From JABDMH01 sp965223165 (GTDB taxonomy: Bacteria > Bacteroidota > Bacteroidia > Chitinophagales > Saprospiraceae), in the NCBI GenBank assembly GCA_965223165.1, contig CBDCVQ010000016.1, positions 1 to 64,000 of the forward strand: DNA of 64,000 nucleotides, read 5' to 3'. Position numbers and translations under genes: made by a program. Shown piece by piece: positions 26,609-36,800 of the stretch. The notes under the pieces are model-generated. The model saw only the letters and a list, made by a program, of their open reading frames with translations. It did not search any database and had not been told where the DNA came from. Each line of letters begins with the position of its first letter. Position 1 is the first letter of the stretch.

Positions 26609-27643
26609 CTACTCATCTACATGGTCCAAAAACCCTTGGATCCTTTCGGTAATTTCTTCAGGTGAAGGAAGGTATGATTTCATCTCTTCCGGGACCTCCT
26701 TTTCTATTCTATAGCTTGATATCCCCATTGGATGATTCATCATTTTTAAGGCATACTCTACCACGGTCCTGTCTTTATCTCTGCAGATTAATATGCCGAT
26801 TGCTGGCTGCTCATGCTCTTTCTTCTCCTGCTCGTTTAATGTCGTCAGATAAAACTGCAATTGACCTACATACTCCGGCTTAAAACTTCCTGTTTTTAGT
26901 TCTATAGCTACCAAACATTGTAGCCCTCTGTGGTACAATAACAGATCGATGTAAAATTCTTCCGTACCTACTTTTAGCCGGTGTTGGTTGCCGATAAATG
27001 CATAGTCGCCACCCAATTCGATCAGGAACTTCCGGATGTCTTTTACCAGGCTCAACTCCAGCTTCCGCTCACTGTAATCCTCACTCATCTCCAAAAAGTC
27101 GAAGCTGTATTCGTCCTTCACCGCTAGCTTTGCCTGGTCTTTGTATTTCTCTACCAATACCTGGTCAAAGTTGGTCTGATTAAGCAAAAAGCTTTCGTAG
27201 GCCTTGGTCTCTATCTGATGGAGCAATACTGCTTTTGTCCAACCAAACTTCCGGGTCATCTGAATGTAAAACTCACGCTCTAAAGCATCCTTGCATCTGT
27301 CAATAATCACCGTGTTATGGCTCCATCCGATTTCTCTCACCAATGGTGAGAGTTTTGCGTCATCTCGGTACTCTAAGTAAAATTTGCGCATTCTCCACAG
27401 GTTCACCGCTGAGTACCCTTGCACTCCAGGATACTCTTTCCGTAGATCCTCGGACAAGGTCTCCACCACTGATTTGCCCCAACCATGCTGCTCCTGACGC
27501 TCCACAATGGCCTTTCCAATCTGCCAGTACAATCCAATCAACTCCTTGTTGACCTTCTTCAGAGCCTCGTATTGGGATAGCCTGATGGCCTCCTTGATCT
27601 CCTCAAAGAATGCTCTGTATTCAGTCTTTTGTACGTCCATCAT
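26609..27643 (-). CDS. PDDEXK nuclease, DUF1016 (YhcG-like), copy 2
   Basis: Protein identical to that at 15649-16683: DUF1016 N-terminal domain and PD-(D/E)XK nuclease with the D...ExK residues visible. It overlaps the JAB gene by 4 bases and ends the intact element's operon. In this copy the whole operon upstream is uninterrupted. Confidence 0.9.
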   Translation of the reverse strand: MMDVQKTEYRAFFEEIKEAIRLSQYEALKKVNKELIGLYWQIGKAIVERQEQHGWGKSVVETLSEDLRKEYPGVQGYSAVNLWRMRKFYLEYRDDAKLSPLVREIGWSHNTVIIDRCKDALEREFYIQMTRKFGWTKAVLLHQIETKAYESFLLNQTNFDQVLVEKYKDQAKLAVKDEYSFDFLEMSEDYSERKLELSLVKDIRKFLIELGGDYAFIGNQHRLKVGTEEFYIDLLLYHRGLQCLVAIELKTGSFKPEYVGQLQFYLTTLNEQEKKEHEQPAIGILICRDKDRTVVEYALKMMNHPMGISSYRIEKEVPEEMKSYLPSPEEITERIQGFLDHVDE

Positions 27644-28293
27644 TCCTCAACCTTTAACTGCCGGATACTGCCCTTGCTCAGACCCGTGTACTCAATAATC
27701 TTTTCCACCGGTTCGCCCCTCTTCTTCATCAGCCGGGCCAGTGATTTGGCGGATGCCTTTTTGGCTGCTTCAGTGGCTTTCTCGATTTGCTTTCGGTGCT
27801 TCTCCAGTCTTTCTCTCTCCCGACGTTCTTCAAGCTCATAGCGGGGCACGTACTTCTCACTCTTGGCCAGGGTGGCCAGCAGACCGGCATCAGCGAAGCT
27901 ATAGTAGCTGTGCTCGGTGATGATCAGGTGATCTAACACGGGTATATTCATGATCCGGCCAACTTGGATCAATCGATCGGTGATGTCTTTGTCTTGGTCA
28001 GAGGGCATGAGACTTTGGGAAGGGTGATTGTGCACCAAGACCAGTTTGACCGCTCTTTTTTGCAAAGGCACACTGATCACTTCCATCGGGGTGACCAGGG
28101 TCTGATTGACCGTGCCGATGCTGATCAGCTCGATGTTGAGGATCTTGTGAGCGTTGTTTAGGCTGATCACCCAGAAGTGCTCTCGGTCCCGATCGATCTC
28201 GTTTTCTCGAAGCAGGATCTTTTGCATCACACGGTAGATATCCGCTGAGCTGCCGATCTTTATTTTCTGGTCTTCGGTCAATTTTACGTGCAT
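27640..28293 (-). CDS. RadC-like JAB domain protein, copy 2
   Basis: Protein identical to that at 16680-17333, with the HNHPSQSLMPSDQD metal-binding motif and charged C-terminal helix. Confidence 0.88.
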   Translation of the reverse strand: MHVKLTEDQKIKIGSSADIYRVMQKILLRENEIDRDREHFWVISLNNAHKILNIELISIGTVNQTLVTPMEVISVPLQKRAVKLVLVHNHPSQSLMPSDQDKDITDRLIQVGRIMNIPVLDHLIITEHSYYSFADAGLLATLAKSEKYVPRYELEERRERERLEKHRKQIEKATEAAKKASAKSLARLMKKRGEPVEKIIEYTGLSKGSIRQLKVEE

Positions 28294-28319
28294 GGTTTTG
28301 TCTTTGGTAAAGGTAATTT

Positions 28320-29282
28320 TTATGTTTTCCTCTGCGGGTGATAGCGCTCGATCGCCTCGGTCAAGGCTTCCAGATTGTACACGTCATAGCGCTCTGTGCT
28401 GCTCACGTATTTGTGTCCGGCCATATATTGCACGATGCGTACATCATAAGACTTCAACCAGTGCCCGATCACCGCGGCTCGGATCACTTGGCCGGATTTG
28501 ATCTTGCCATTGATCTTTTTCACCGCCCGGAACATGTGGTGCAGGCTGGTCTTGATATTGGCTGAGCCGCCCTCGCTAAAGAATAACTGCCTCTCTATTT
28601 TCGGATCTGGCCTTGCGGGTTTTCGACCGGACTTTTCTAAATATTTGCCACTCCGGATGGCTTGCAACATCCGTGGCCTAACCACCATCAGGTATGCCTG
28701 TAAATCCAGTAGCTGCCGGGCATCCAGGTCCAAGGTGCGGTGGTGACTGCTTCTGGATCCCATGATATGGATCGTGCCTTCCTTTAGCTGGAGGTGCCTT
28801 TCTTCCAGGCGGTGTAACTCTCGGGTGGTGATGGCCTGATAGATCATCAGCCCCAGGATTACTTTGTTGCGTTTGGTGCGATCATCCAGCGCCGGATAGG
28901 TGTCATAGACGTGCTGTAATTCTGTGTCCTCGATAAAGTGTTGCATGGGCATTCTGCGCTCTCCCCGGATGCGGATGTGACCGGCTGGGTTAATGCCTAG
29001 GTCCAGCGCATTGTAGTAATGATGGATGGCCGTCAAGACCCGGTTTACTTGCTTAATGCTCATTTCTTCTTTCAATTGAAAAAGAAAATCCTTCAGTAAG
29101 GGATAGTTTACTAACTCCGGTTTTGTTTTCTGCTCCTGGGTCCACGCCAGGTACAACCCGCTATAATTGTAGTACTGCCGGATAGTGTCCGGACTGTATT
29201 TTTTCCTTTGTAAATACTGAACCAGCACTTCCAGTTCTGATTCTACTGTCGGGCTAAACTGGTAGGTCTTTTTTCTGGTCAT
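28320..29282 (-). CDS. Tyrosine recombinase family protein with altered catalytic residues, copy 2
   Basis: Protein identical to that at 17360-18322. The substitutions at the box I Arg and the HxxR His are present in both copies, so they predate the duplication and are not a recent lesion. Confidence 0.82.
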   Translation of the reverse strand: MTRKKTYQFSPTVESELEVLVQYLQRKKYSPDTIRQYYNYSGLYLAWTQEQKTKPELVNYPLLKDFLFQLKEEMSIKQVNRVLTAIHHYYNALDLGINPAGHIRIRGERRMPMQHFIEDTELQHVYDTYPALDDRTKRNKVILGLMIYQAITTRELHRLEERHLQLKEGTIHIMGSRSSHHRTLDLDARQLLDLQAYLMVVRPRMLQAIRSGKYLEKSGRKPARPDPKIERQLFFSEGGSANIKTSLHHMFRAVKKINGKIKSGQVIRAAVIGHWLKSYDVRIVQYMAGHKYVSSTERYDVYNLEALTEAIERYHPQRKT

Positions 29283-30162
29283 GGCGGATGTCTTTTAAGA
29301 TGTGGGCATATATCTGTGTGGTATCCAGCGTGGTATGGCCCAGTAGTTTGGCGATCTGATGCAAGCCCATGCCATTGGCCAAGAGATGGGTTGCGATGCT
29401 GTGCCGGAGACTGTGCAGGCCGCAGGGTTTGTCTATGCCGGCTTTGTGCAGTAGCTTTTTGATTCGTTCGTACAGGGCGCTGCCGCTCATCCTTCGACCT
29501 TTGATGCTGATAAAAAACCAGGCTTCTCTTTTGCCGCCCAACAGGCCGGGTCGACCCACGGTCAGGTAGGTCAGGATGTCTTTTCTCACCTCGCCTAGGA
29601 TCGGCACGTATCGCTCTCGATAGTTCTTTCCTTTGCGTACATAAAGCAGGTTCTTATCCGGCATCACATCATCAACCAACAGGTGGGCGCCTTCTGTTCT
29701 TCTCAGGGCACAGCCATAGTAGACGGCTAGCATCGCTCGGTCCCGGATGCCTAGTAGATCATCGTCCGTAGCTCTGTACAGTCGTTGGATTTCTGTGCGG
29801 GTGAGGATCTCATGGTGGGTCACTTCGGTAGACCGGTAGACGATGTTGACCTCTAGATCTACGCCTCCTACTTCTCGCAAAAACCTTCTGAACAATCGCA
29901 GCGTGCGCAAGTAACTTCTCAGATAACTCACCGACAGACTGCCATACCGGACTTTATTCTGACGGATTTTTAAATAGTCAAAAAACCTGCTTGCATGTTG
30001 TTGCTTGATCTGATGTTCATGACACCAATCGATAAACTCTTCGATGTGCTTGGGGCTGTATTTGATCGTCGACGATTCATAATTCTGCAACTCCAACCAT
30101 TGCCTAAATCCCTGTAGAACACCTGCTTTTTCCTCTCTGGTAAAAAATCCCTTACTGTACAT
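29254..30162 (-). CDS. Tyrosine recombinase (integrase), copy 2
   Basis: Protein identical to that at 18294-19202, with the complete R-K-HxxR-H-Y set. Here it lies directly behind an intact primase gene and should be expressed from the element's own promoter. Confidence 0.92.
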   Translation of the reverse strand: MYSKGFFTREEKAGVLQGFRQWLELQNYESSTIKYSPKHIEEFIDWCHEHQIKQQHASRFFDYLKIRQNKVRYGSLSVSYLRSYLRTLRLFRRFLREVGGVDLEVNIVYRSTEVTHHEILTRTEIQRLYRATDDDLLGIRDRAMLAVYYGCALRRTEGAHLLVDDVMPDKNLLYVRKGKNYRERYVPILGEVRKDILTYLTVGRPGLLGGKREAWFFISIKGRRMSGSALYERIKKLLHKAGIDKPCGLHSLRHSIATHLLANGMGLHQIAKLLGHTTLDTTQIYAHILKDIRHDQKKDLPV

Positions 30163-30183
30163 ATCCGTGGGACACTGGGATAC

Positions 30184-32799
30184 TTAGGTTAAGGCATTGA
30201 TTGCCTGGGACTTATTTATCCCATTTTCGCTGATGGGATACGTTTGGGATACTGGGATACCTTGCTTGTTGATCTTCAATAAAATATCCTGTAGGCGCTG
30301 ATCGATTTGGTTTTTGAGTTGGTCGTATTCCTGGTAGTCGGCGATTTGGTATTCGTAGCCTCTAAACTTATTGCCGCCCTTGTATTTTAGATAACCGTTG
30401 ACTTTGAGCTCCCGGATGTGCCGGTGGATCGTGCTGGAGCTGATCCGCAGCTTCTTTCTGATCTCCTGGGTGTAAAAGACCTCTCCATTTTTCACCTGGG
30501 TTTTGAGTCTTTCCAAGAATAATCTGGCGGCCTTGGTCAGCTCATCGCTCTTGCTGAACAGCACCTCTTTGAGCAAGCTAAAGGCGGCCTCGATATCCTC
30601 CTTGGTTGATTCTATGTACTGCTGGCCAGTTTGCTCATCCGTCCTTACCGGCCGTTGGTACTGATGATAAAAGGTGATCGTTTCGATAAAGCTCAGCAAT
30701 AACAGCAGCGTGCGTCTCGGCTTAAATACCTCCTTGGGTAGATCGATGATTTCTGCATAAGGGTTGACCACTTTGATGGGCTTCAGGAGCCTCTGCACGT
30801 TTTTGAGGTTGGCTCTGATCTGCTCTTCCTCTGCTTGATTGACTTTGCCTGAGCTGAGGGATTTTTGGTAGGTCATGATGCGTTTGTCTTGCTCGCTGCT
30901 GCCATCGATGTACAGCAAGATGCAGCGGTTGGCATTATCTTCGTACACGCGCTCCCGGGTCGTGCAACCACTGACACAGACCGGTCCTTCCACGCGCAGC
31001 GTGATAGTTTTTAGATTGCCTTTGTTGTCCTTGAGGGTGACCGTTTTGCTGATGCGTCTTTTGGTCTGTAGTTCGCGCAAGGGGTAGAGCACATTTTCTG
31101 CGCCGTCCAGATCCTCGATCAGGATCAGTTTGTGTTTGAGCTCTTCGCGACCGAAGTAGTAGAGGGCATTATCGCTCAGGGTGGTGATCTCGATTTTGTC
31201 TTCCTCCGGGATTAGCTCGCTCACCCTTTCTTGCAGGTAGGTTTTGCCCGTGCCCGATGCGCCCAGGCACATGATGTGCAGCGGCTTTTCTCGTTTGCGG
31301 GAGGTGTAGGCCAGGTAGGCGATCAGGCTGTTATTGGTCTCGCCGACGATGCCGCTGCCGGCGATGTCGGTCAGGGTGTTGCGCAGCAGCTTGGGATCTT
31401 TTAGGTACTTCAGTGCCTCGGTCCTTTGGGCTTCGGTCATTACTTTGATCTCGGCTTTTTTGGGCTTGAGTTGCTCTAGCTTTTGGTGGCGGTACTGCTC
31501 AAGTGCTCCGGTCAGGTCGCTAAGCGTCCTTTCTGCCTCGGTGGTGCTGATCTCCTGGCTCTCGGCGATCTTTTGGGTGAGTTGTGCCACCTGGTTGCCG
31601 TGGTACAGATCCAGGCTATGGCGAACCGGTAGATGGTGGCTGTGGCCTCGTTTTTCCACTTTTAGAGTGACTCGCAGGCGATCCAGGCCGTGGATCTTGA
31701 TGCCGCCCAGGATGGTGATGTGCAGGCTCTGGCTTTGGTAGTAGAGTAACTCCGGGTTTTCGGTGTTCAGCTTGCCACTTGACATCGACTGATTCTGCTG
31801 AGCTTTTTGTTTTTCAATTGAAAAAAGAAGAACTCTATTATCGATCAGGTGCTGGAGGATTCCTGGATCGTGTGATTGTACCAGGCTGTTGGGATCTTCG
31901 CCCTCCGGCGTAGCCACCTGGCTGATCGTGATACCGGGCCTTAGCTCTTGCAGCCGCTTGGTGTATTTTTCAACTGCTACCTTACCGGCATCATCACCGT
32001 CAAAAAACAAGATCGCCTCTTCGAGCTGCTCCAGATCTTCGATCGCTTGCTTATGCTCCCCGGTAAATCCATTGGTACCGTACAGTGCGAGCACTGGATC
32101 GGATAGGTGCTGCGATAGGGTGGCCGCATCGATGATGCTTTCTGTTAGGATCAGCCTGGTAATATCTGATTTTGGATAGCCCGGATATAGTCCTCTTAGG
32201 CCTCCTGCTAGATAGAAGTGTTTTGATTTTGCCGAGTCGCTGACCGCTCTGCCGTAGATGCTTACGATTTGACCTTGCTTATTCTTGGTAGGGAAGATCA
32301 GGCAGTTTTTGATTTTGTAGAGCCCCAGCTTTTCGGCGTTTTGCTGTAGGTCTTTGTTCCAGCTTCTGCCTACCTGGTAGCTGCAATAGCCGATGCCCAA
32401 GCGCTCGTGATCTAGTCCTCGTCCCTGTGCATAGTCTTTGGCTTTCTTGCTGCGCTGGATGGCGTGTAGGCTGCCCTGATAGTACTTGGTCAGGATGGCG
32501 ATCGTACTGAGCTGAGTATAGCTGGGATAGTTTGGATCGATCATCGATTTGGCTCGCACTATCGCTTCGTGCTTGGTACAGCCTTCCATCCTTTGGATCA
32601 TTTCGATTTGATCTCCACTGCCGGCTGTGCAATTGGACGAGAAGCAGATCCAGGTGTTAGTCTTGGGGTAGATCTGCAGGCTGGGAGTCTTGTCGTTGTG
32701 CCACGGACAGACCAGGCGATTGTTTCTATCGGGAGTCAGGTTGTAAGAATCCAGGACGGTTTGGATAGTGAGGCGGGATTTGATTTCACTGATGGTCAT
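30184..32799 (-). CDS. DNA primase-helicase (CHC2 zinc finger, TOPRIM, P-loop ATPase), intact
   Basis: The 871-residue protein has an N-terminal CHC2 zinc-binding domain (LVCPWHNDKTPSLQIYP, WICFSSNC, residues about 28-60). A TOPRIM domain follows (LILTESIIDAATLSQHL and ILFFDGDDAG, about 215-290). An ATPase domain has Walker A CLGASGTGKTYLQ (about 510) and LILIEDLDGAEN. A C-terminal winged helix (STIHRHIRELKVNGYL, about 800) ends the protein. The set fits a replication protein that primes and unwinds element DNA, so the element probably replicates when excised. It is divergent from the XRE regulator. Copy 1 of this gene is split by an IS. Confidence 0.88.
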   Translation of the reverse strand: MTISEIKSRLTIQTVLDSYNLTPDRNNRLVCPWHNDKTPSLQIYPKTNTWICFSSNCTAGSGDQIEMIQRMEGCTKHEAIVRAKSMIDPNYPSYTQLSTIAILTKYYQGSLHAIQRSKKAKDYAQGRGLDHERLGIGYCSYQVGRSWNKDLQQNAEKLGLYKIKNCLIFPTKNKQGQIVSIYGRAVSDSAKSKHFYLAGGLRGLYPGYPKSDITRLILTESIIDAATLSQHLSDPVLALYGTNGFTGEHKQAIEDLEQLEEAILFFDGDDAGKVAVEKYTKRLQELRPGITISQVATPEGEDPNSLVQSHDPGILQHLIDNRVLLFSIEKQKAQQNQSMSSGKLNTENPELLYYQSQSLHITILGGIKIHGLDRLRVTLKVEKRGHSHHLPVRHSLDLYHGNQVAQLTQKIAESQEISTTEAERTLSDLTGALEQYRHQKLEQLKPKKAEIKVMTEAQRTEALKYLKDPKLLRNTLTDIAGSGIVGETNNSLIAYLAYTSRKREKPLHIMCLGASGTGKTYLQERVSELIPEEDKIEITTLSDNALYYFGREELKHKLILIEDLDGAENVLYPLRELQTKRRISKTVTLKDNKGNLKTITLRVEGPVCVSGCTTRERVYEDNANRCILLYIDGSSEQDKRIMTYQKSLSSGKVNQAEEEQIRANLKNVQRLLKPIKVVNPYAEIIDLPKEVFKPRRTLLLLLSFIETITFYHQYQRPVRTDEQTGQQYIESTKEDIEAAFSLLKEVLFSKSDELTKAARLFLERLKTQVKNGEVFYTQEIRKKLRISSSTIHRHIRELKVNGYLKYKGGNKFRGYEYQIADYQEYDQLKNQIDQRLQDILLKINKQGIPVSQTYPISENGINKSQAINALT

Positions 32800-32952
32800 C
32801 GATCAACTTTTCTTGCAAAAAGTTTCTTGTTACGTTTCAGTGACAAAAGTAAACCATTCGTTCCAAATTAGCAACACTTTTCCTAATTGCTTATCACGTT
32901 TAACTGCCGTACTTTTGAACTATTCGTACAGTAAACTGACTTTTAAGCACCT
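32800..32952. promoter_or_regulatory. Divergent promoter/operator between primase and XRE regulator (copy 2)
   Basis: Same 153 bases as 23392-23544. The inverted repeat lies at 32898-32936, next to the regulator's start. Confidence 0.5.
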
Positions 32953-33291
32953 ATGAGTGTAAAATTTGGCGATAGAGTGATGCTGGCCCGCAAAGAAAAA
33001 GGCTTTTCTCGTGAGGAGTTGGCCAAGATGATTGGCACCTCAGGCCCAATCATTGGACGTTACGAACGTAACGACATGATGCCATCCGTCGAGATTGCCA
33101 CTAAAATCGCTGAAGCGCTAGAGGTCAGTTTGGATTACTTGGTGGGTAAGTCGTCCTTAATCCTAAAGGATAAATCCATGCTTGATAGACTGGAAGATAT
33201 CGCCAAACTCCCTTCCATGAAGCAAAAGGAACTGTTTAATGTCTTGGATGCCTATCTGAGAGACTACAAAACCAGTACCGCCTACAGGTAG
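32953..33291 (+). CDS. XRE-family transcriptional regulator, copy 2
   Basis: Protein identical to that at 23545-23883. With two functional copies present, any repression of the element would be doubled. Confidence 0.9.
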   Translation: MSVKFGDRVMLARKEKGFSREELAKMIGTSGPIIGRYERNDMMPSVEIATKIAEALEVSLDYLVGKSSLILKDKSMLDRLEDIAKLPSMKQKELFNVLDAYLRDYKTSTAYR

Positions 33292-33376
33292 ACTGGATAT
33301 GTGCACTGTCACCGTGGATCAGCTCGTCAATCATAGCGTAGGTGTCCTAAATTGAGTCCATTTCCTCTTGATATCA

Positions 33377-33399
33377 CTTTGAAGTTGGAAACTTCAAAG
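33377..33399. terminator. Hairpin between convergent XRE and immunity genes (copy 2)
   Basis: Same 10-bp stem with GGA loop as at 23969-23991. It lies just downstream of the full RHS-immunity operon on one strand and of the XRE gene on the other. Confidence 0.5.
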
Positions 33400-33452
33400 A
33401 CCGTCACAGCGTAACAGAGCGAACACTTCGGACAGTGCGTGGGAAATTCAAT

Positions 33453-33839
33453 TCAAAATTCGATCCATCGAAAGACTAATAAGGGAGCTAGGAAAATTAT
33501 AATCATCGCCAATCCTCCAAGACCTGGGGCAGAATGATAATCCATAATTGAAATCTTTGATGGAAATTTCTTAGAATACTTGATATCAACGACTTTACCC
33601 ACATCTAATTCTTCCAAGTATAATTCATTGCCTTCCCTGAAAGACACACTTACTTCTTTGCCCAAATCTTCGTGATAATAGTTTACATGAACTCTCTTTT
33701 GCTCTATTTGCACTATTTCTCCCTGTCCTACCACTTGATCACAATAGAATACTATACCTGGAACGTAATAATATAAACTCCATAGTAGAAATCCTATATA
33801 CATTAGTAAGAGTACAATTCTATGTTTTGACGCTTTCAT
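33453..33839 (-). CDS. DUF3592-like membrane protein, candidate immunity protein 2 (copy 2, expressed position)
   Basis: Protein identical to that at 24045-24431. Here it overlaps the stop codon of the full-length RHS gene by 4 bases (ATGA), so it is translated with the complete toxin. Two membrane helices bracket a beta-rich domain. Confidence 0.68.
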   Translation of the reverse strand: MKASKHRIVLLLMYIGFLLWSLYYYVPGIVFYCDQVVGQGEIVQIEQKRVHVNYYHEDLGKEVSVSFREGNELYLEELDVGKVVDIKYSKKFPSKISIMDYHSAPGLGGLAMIIIFLAPLLVFRWIEF

Positions 33840-36800
33840 TGCTTTTCCCTCCTACTATTTGCAGCACTTCTTACTGAACCATTCACCGTTCCTGATACTG
33901 CCTGAGCTCCTGATTGGACAGCTGTATTTACTCTTTGCTGACCCGCAGCAATTGTTTCTTGCTTCGCAGCCTTCCTTGCAGCCTGGAATTGTGCTTTTGT
34001 TCCTCCCGCTGCTTTTACTTGTTTTCCCGCTGCTTTTTGAGCTGCTTTTACTGTCTCCCTTGAAGCACCAAGTAAACTACTTGCTGATTCAGATAGAGTT
34101 CCTTTGAGTGCTTGTCCTGCTCCAGCAGCGGCAACATTTAATGGACCTGCAATTGCTCCATTTACTGCGATTGCCTCACCATCAAAGTCTCCAGCAGCTC
34201 TAGTGCCATCTGCCATATCCAATACCTGACTTGTTGTTTCTCCAGCTACTCCAGAAGCTACACCAACTCCGGCAGTTGCGGCAATTCCCCCGGCTGTCCC
34301 AATACCACCTGCAGCAGCTATTAAACCTGCCCCTGAACCAACAACTGCACCTGCCACAGCACCGGCTACCGCAGCTTTACCCACTTCTCTTAAACTAACT
34401 TTCTCTCCTCTCCACCAAGAACCAATTGCCTTTGAGGCACCACCTACTACACCTCCCACAACTGCACCTATTCCAGCAGTAACACAATTCGGACAGTTTC
34501 CATCAGGATCATCGTACCGGATGGGATTATTCCACATTGCTGCATAAGGTGACTTATCTACTTGATTAGGATCGTCGGCAAGTTTGTCGACAGACGTAAA
34601 CCTTCCCACACTCGGATCATAGAACCGGGCGCCATAATCGTACCAACCCAATGCCAGCTCCTTGTTCCCATCACCATCCACATCCAATGAGTCAAAATGA
34701 AACTCTTTACCGTTGTAAAGATAAGGCTGCAACGTATCACCTCTGCTGTTCCAAGGACCATCCATTTCCATGCCAAAGGGATAGTAGTGGGCCTCACTCA
34801 GCACTTCGGAGGTGTCGTTGACACAGCCGTCTCTATCTAAATCGGCAAAAACGACCCGTGTATTGCCTAGATGGTCCTTTAAGCTATACTCGTACAGCCA
34901 TTGGTCGGCAGTGTCCTTGTATACCCTGCCCTCCGGATGATAAATAAAGATCTTTTGATTGACATATTCAATACCGTCGGCGTATTCTTTGCTGTCGTTG
35001 ACACCGGTGTAGGTGACCTTCCGACCATCTGCCGCGTAGTCCCAGGAGAGGTTGGCGCCGGCGGTATAGGTACCAGTGGCGGGCAGATTGAGGGCGTTGT
35101 AAGTAAAGGTTGCCGACTTTGGTCCCGCGGTGGTCAGGTTACCCGCGGCATCATAGCTGTAGCTGCCGCCGGCGCCAATGTCATAACCCATGCGGGTGGC
35201 TGCATCTGCCATGCCAGTGAGGCGGTTGTTGGCGATGGTATAGGTAAGTTTGTCAATGACACCAAAACCACTGCCCTCCGGGCAATCTGCAATCGGGCCA
35301 TTGCGCCACAGATCCTTAATGTTGCCGTCTTTGTCGTAGTCGATGCTGCCTCCCGAGCCGTATACACTATAGCGATCACTCTTGGTGATCTGAGCAATGC
35401 CGCCGCTTCCGATCACCTCACCGTAATTGGCCCTGACGAGCCGATTGATCGCATCGTAGCGATGCCCGTAGGCCTTGGGTGTGCGGCCGTTCACCTGCCA
35501 ATACATGTGACTGATGTTGCCGTTGCGCTGAAGAGGTGCCTCCAGTGTGTTGTTATTCTTGTCGTACACTAGCTTGAGAGAAAAGAGCAGCTTGCCACCC
35601 AGGTAGGTCTCAGGCTGGTCGTCCAGTTCGATTTCGGTCGTGGAGTCCGGTATGACCACCGTTTGAATGACGGTATAGTTACCCGGTAGATTGGTGATCT
35701 CTGAGTCCAGCAGGTACCATTCCTCCCCACTGCACAAGATCACCCGGTTTAGATTGACCGGATAGGTCAAGTCGTCAGGGCTCACCTCCACGTCGGTGAG
35801 TGAATCAATGTGTGCGTTCTGACTGATGGTCGTGGCACTGTCGCAGGAGGGTGGCGTCACTGTAGAGCAATCTTCAAGATAGCACTGCACATAACCGTCG
35901 ATCTCGATGGCAGCCCCCTCGACCACCAATTGTAGGAGCTCGCTTAAGTTGACTTCCTTTGTCCCCCCCGCATCTGCGACGGCAAAGGTCTGATTGGGAT
36001 CAGTGATGGCAATCTCTTGCATGATCTGGTAGCTGCCAGACAGTTGGTCGAGGTATTGCTCGGGGATGTACACTTCACTGCCGTCGCAAAACTTCACACG
36101 GAATAATTTCGAGGGTAAGAGGAAGGATTCTACCTCACCTTTATTGACCTCCAGGATTGAGGTGCCTTCGCAGACGACAAACTCCGTCTGGGAGAGGGTC
36201 GTATCCATGGCCACCATGATCTCGGTGAAAGATTGCCATTGCTGCACCTTTTCCGGTGCGGTACAGGGCAACGTGTCACAGACCTGGTTATGACAAGGTG
36301 TGTAGCCACCTAGGCCAAACGTCTCATTGAACCGTCGATCGAGGATGTCTTCGATGGTCACCAGCTCTGTCGTATCTGCGTTTTCATCGAATAGGTCCGG
36401 GATGGAGTCACTCAAGGCGATGGTGTCACAAGAGGCTAGTTGCTCCAGATCCTCCCCATAGCCCACCTCATTGATGTCGGTAAGCCACCCACGGATATGG
36501 TACTTGTACTTCATCGCCTGCAGCGCCGATCCGCCAGGTCCGCCCAGCCCTTTGGCAATTAGCTCGTCTCGGTAGTTGTACATGTTGCTCTGGATCTTGG
36601 CGCTTACACCGTCGACACTGTGCTCGTGCACGTTGAGTCGGCCCCAGTTATCATAGACGAAGACTTCGTCGATCTGCGCATTCTCATGCCCTACGTGCGC
36701 TCGATCGGACGTGGCCAGCTGATCGGTGAAGAAGTGTGTGTTGTCGTACGTATCTGACCCAACCACGGTCGTATTTACCTGCTGCATCACACGTCCAAAG

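Larger units (their letters stand above)
25236..34643 (-). mobile_element. RHS-core-targeting mobile element, copy 2 (intact)
   Basis: This 9408-base unit has the same order as copy 1 but no IS. Its right end reads straight into the resident RHS gene: the codons before the core (LALGW) are resident, and those from YDYG on are element-borne. All genes are intact, so this copy is the one likely to be functional. Confidence 0.75.

Noticed and set aside
14276..34643. Integrative and conjugative element
   Set aside because: No relaxase, VirD4-type coupling protein, VirB4 or other transfer gene is present in either copy.
14276..34643. Tandem duplication as an assembly artefact
   Set aside because: Copy 1 carries an IS with a clean 5-base target duplication and the two flanking joints differ, so the copies are distinguishable. 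Long-read confirmation would still be useful.
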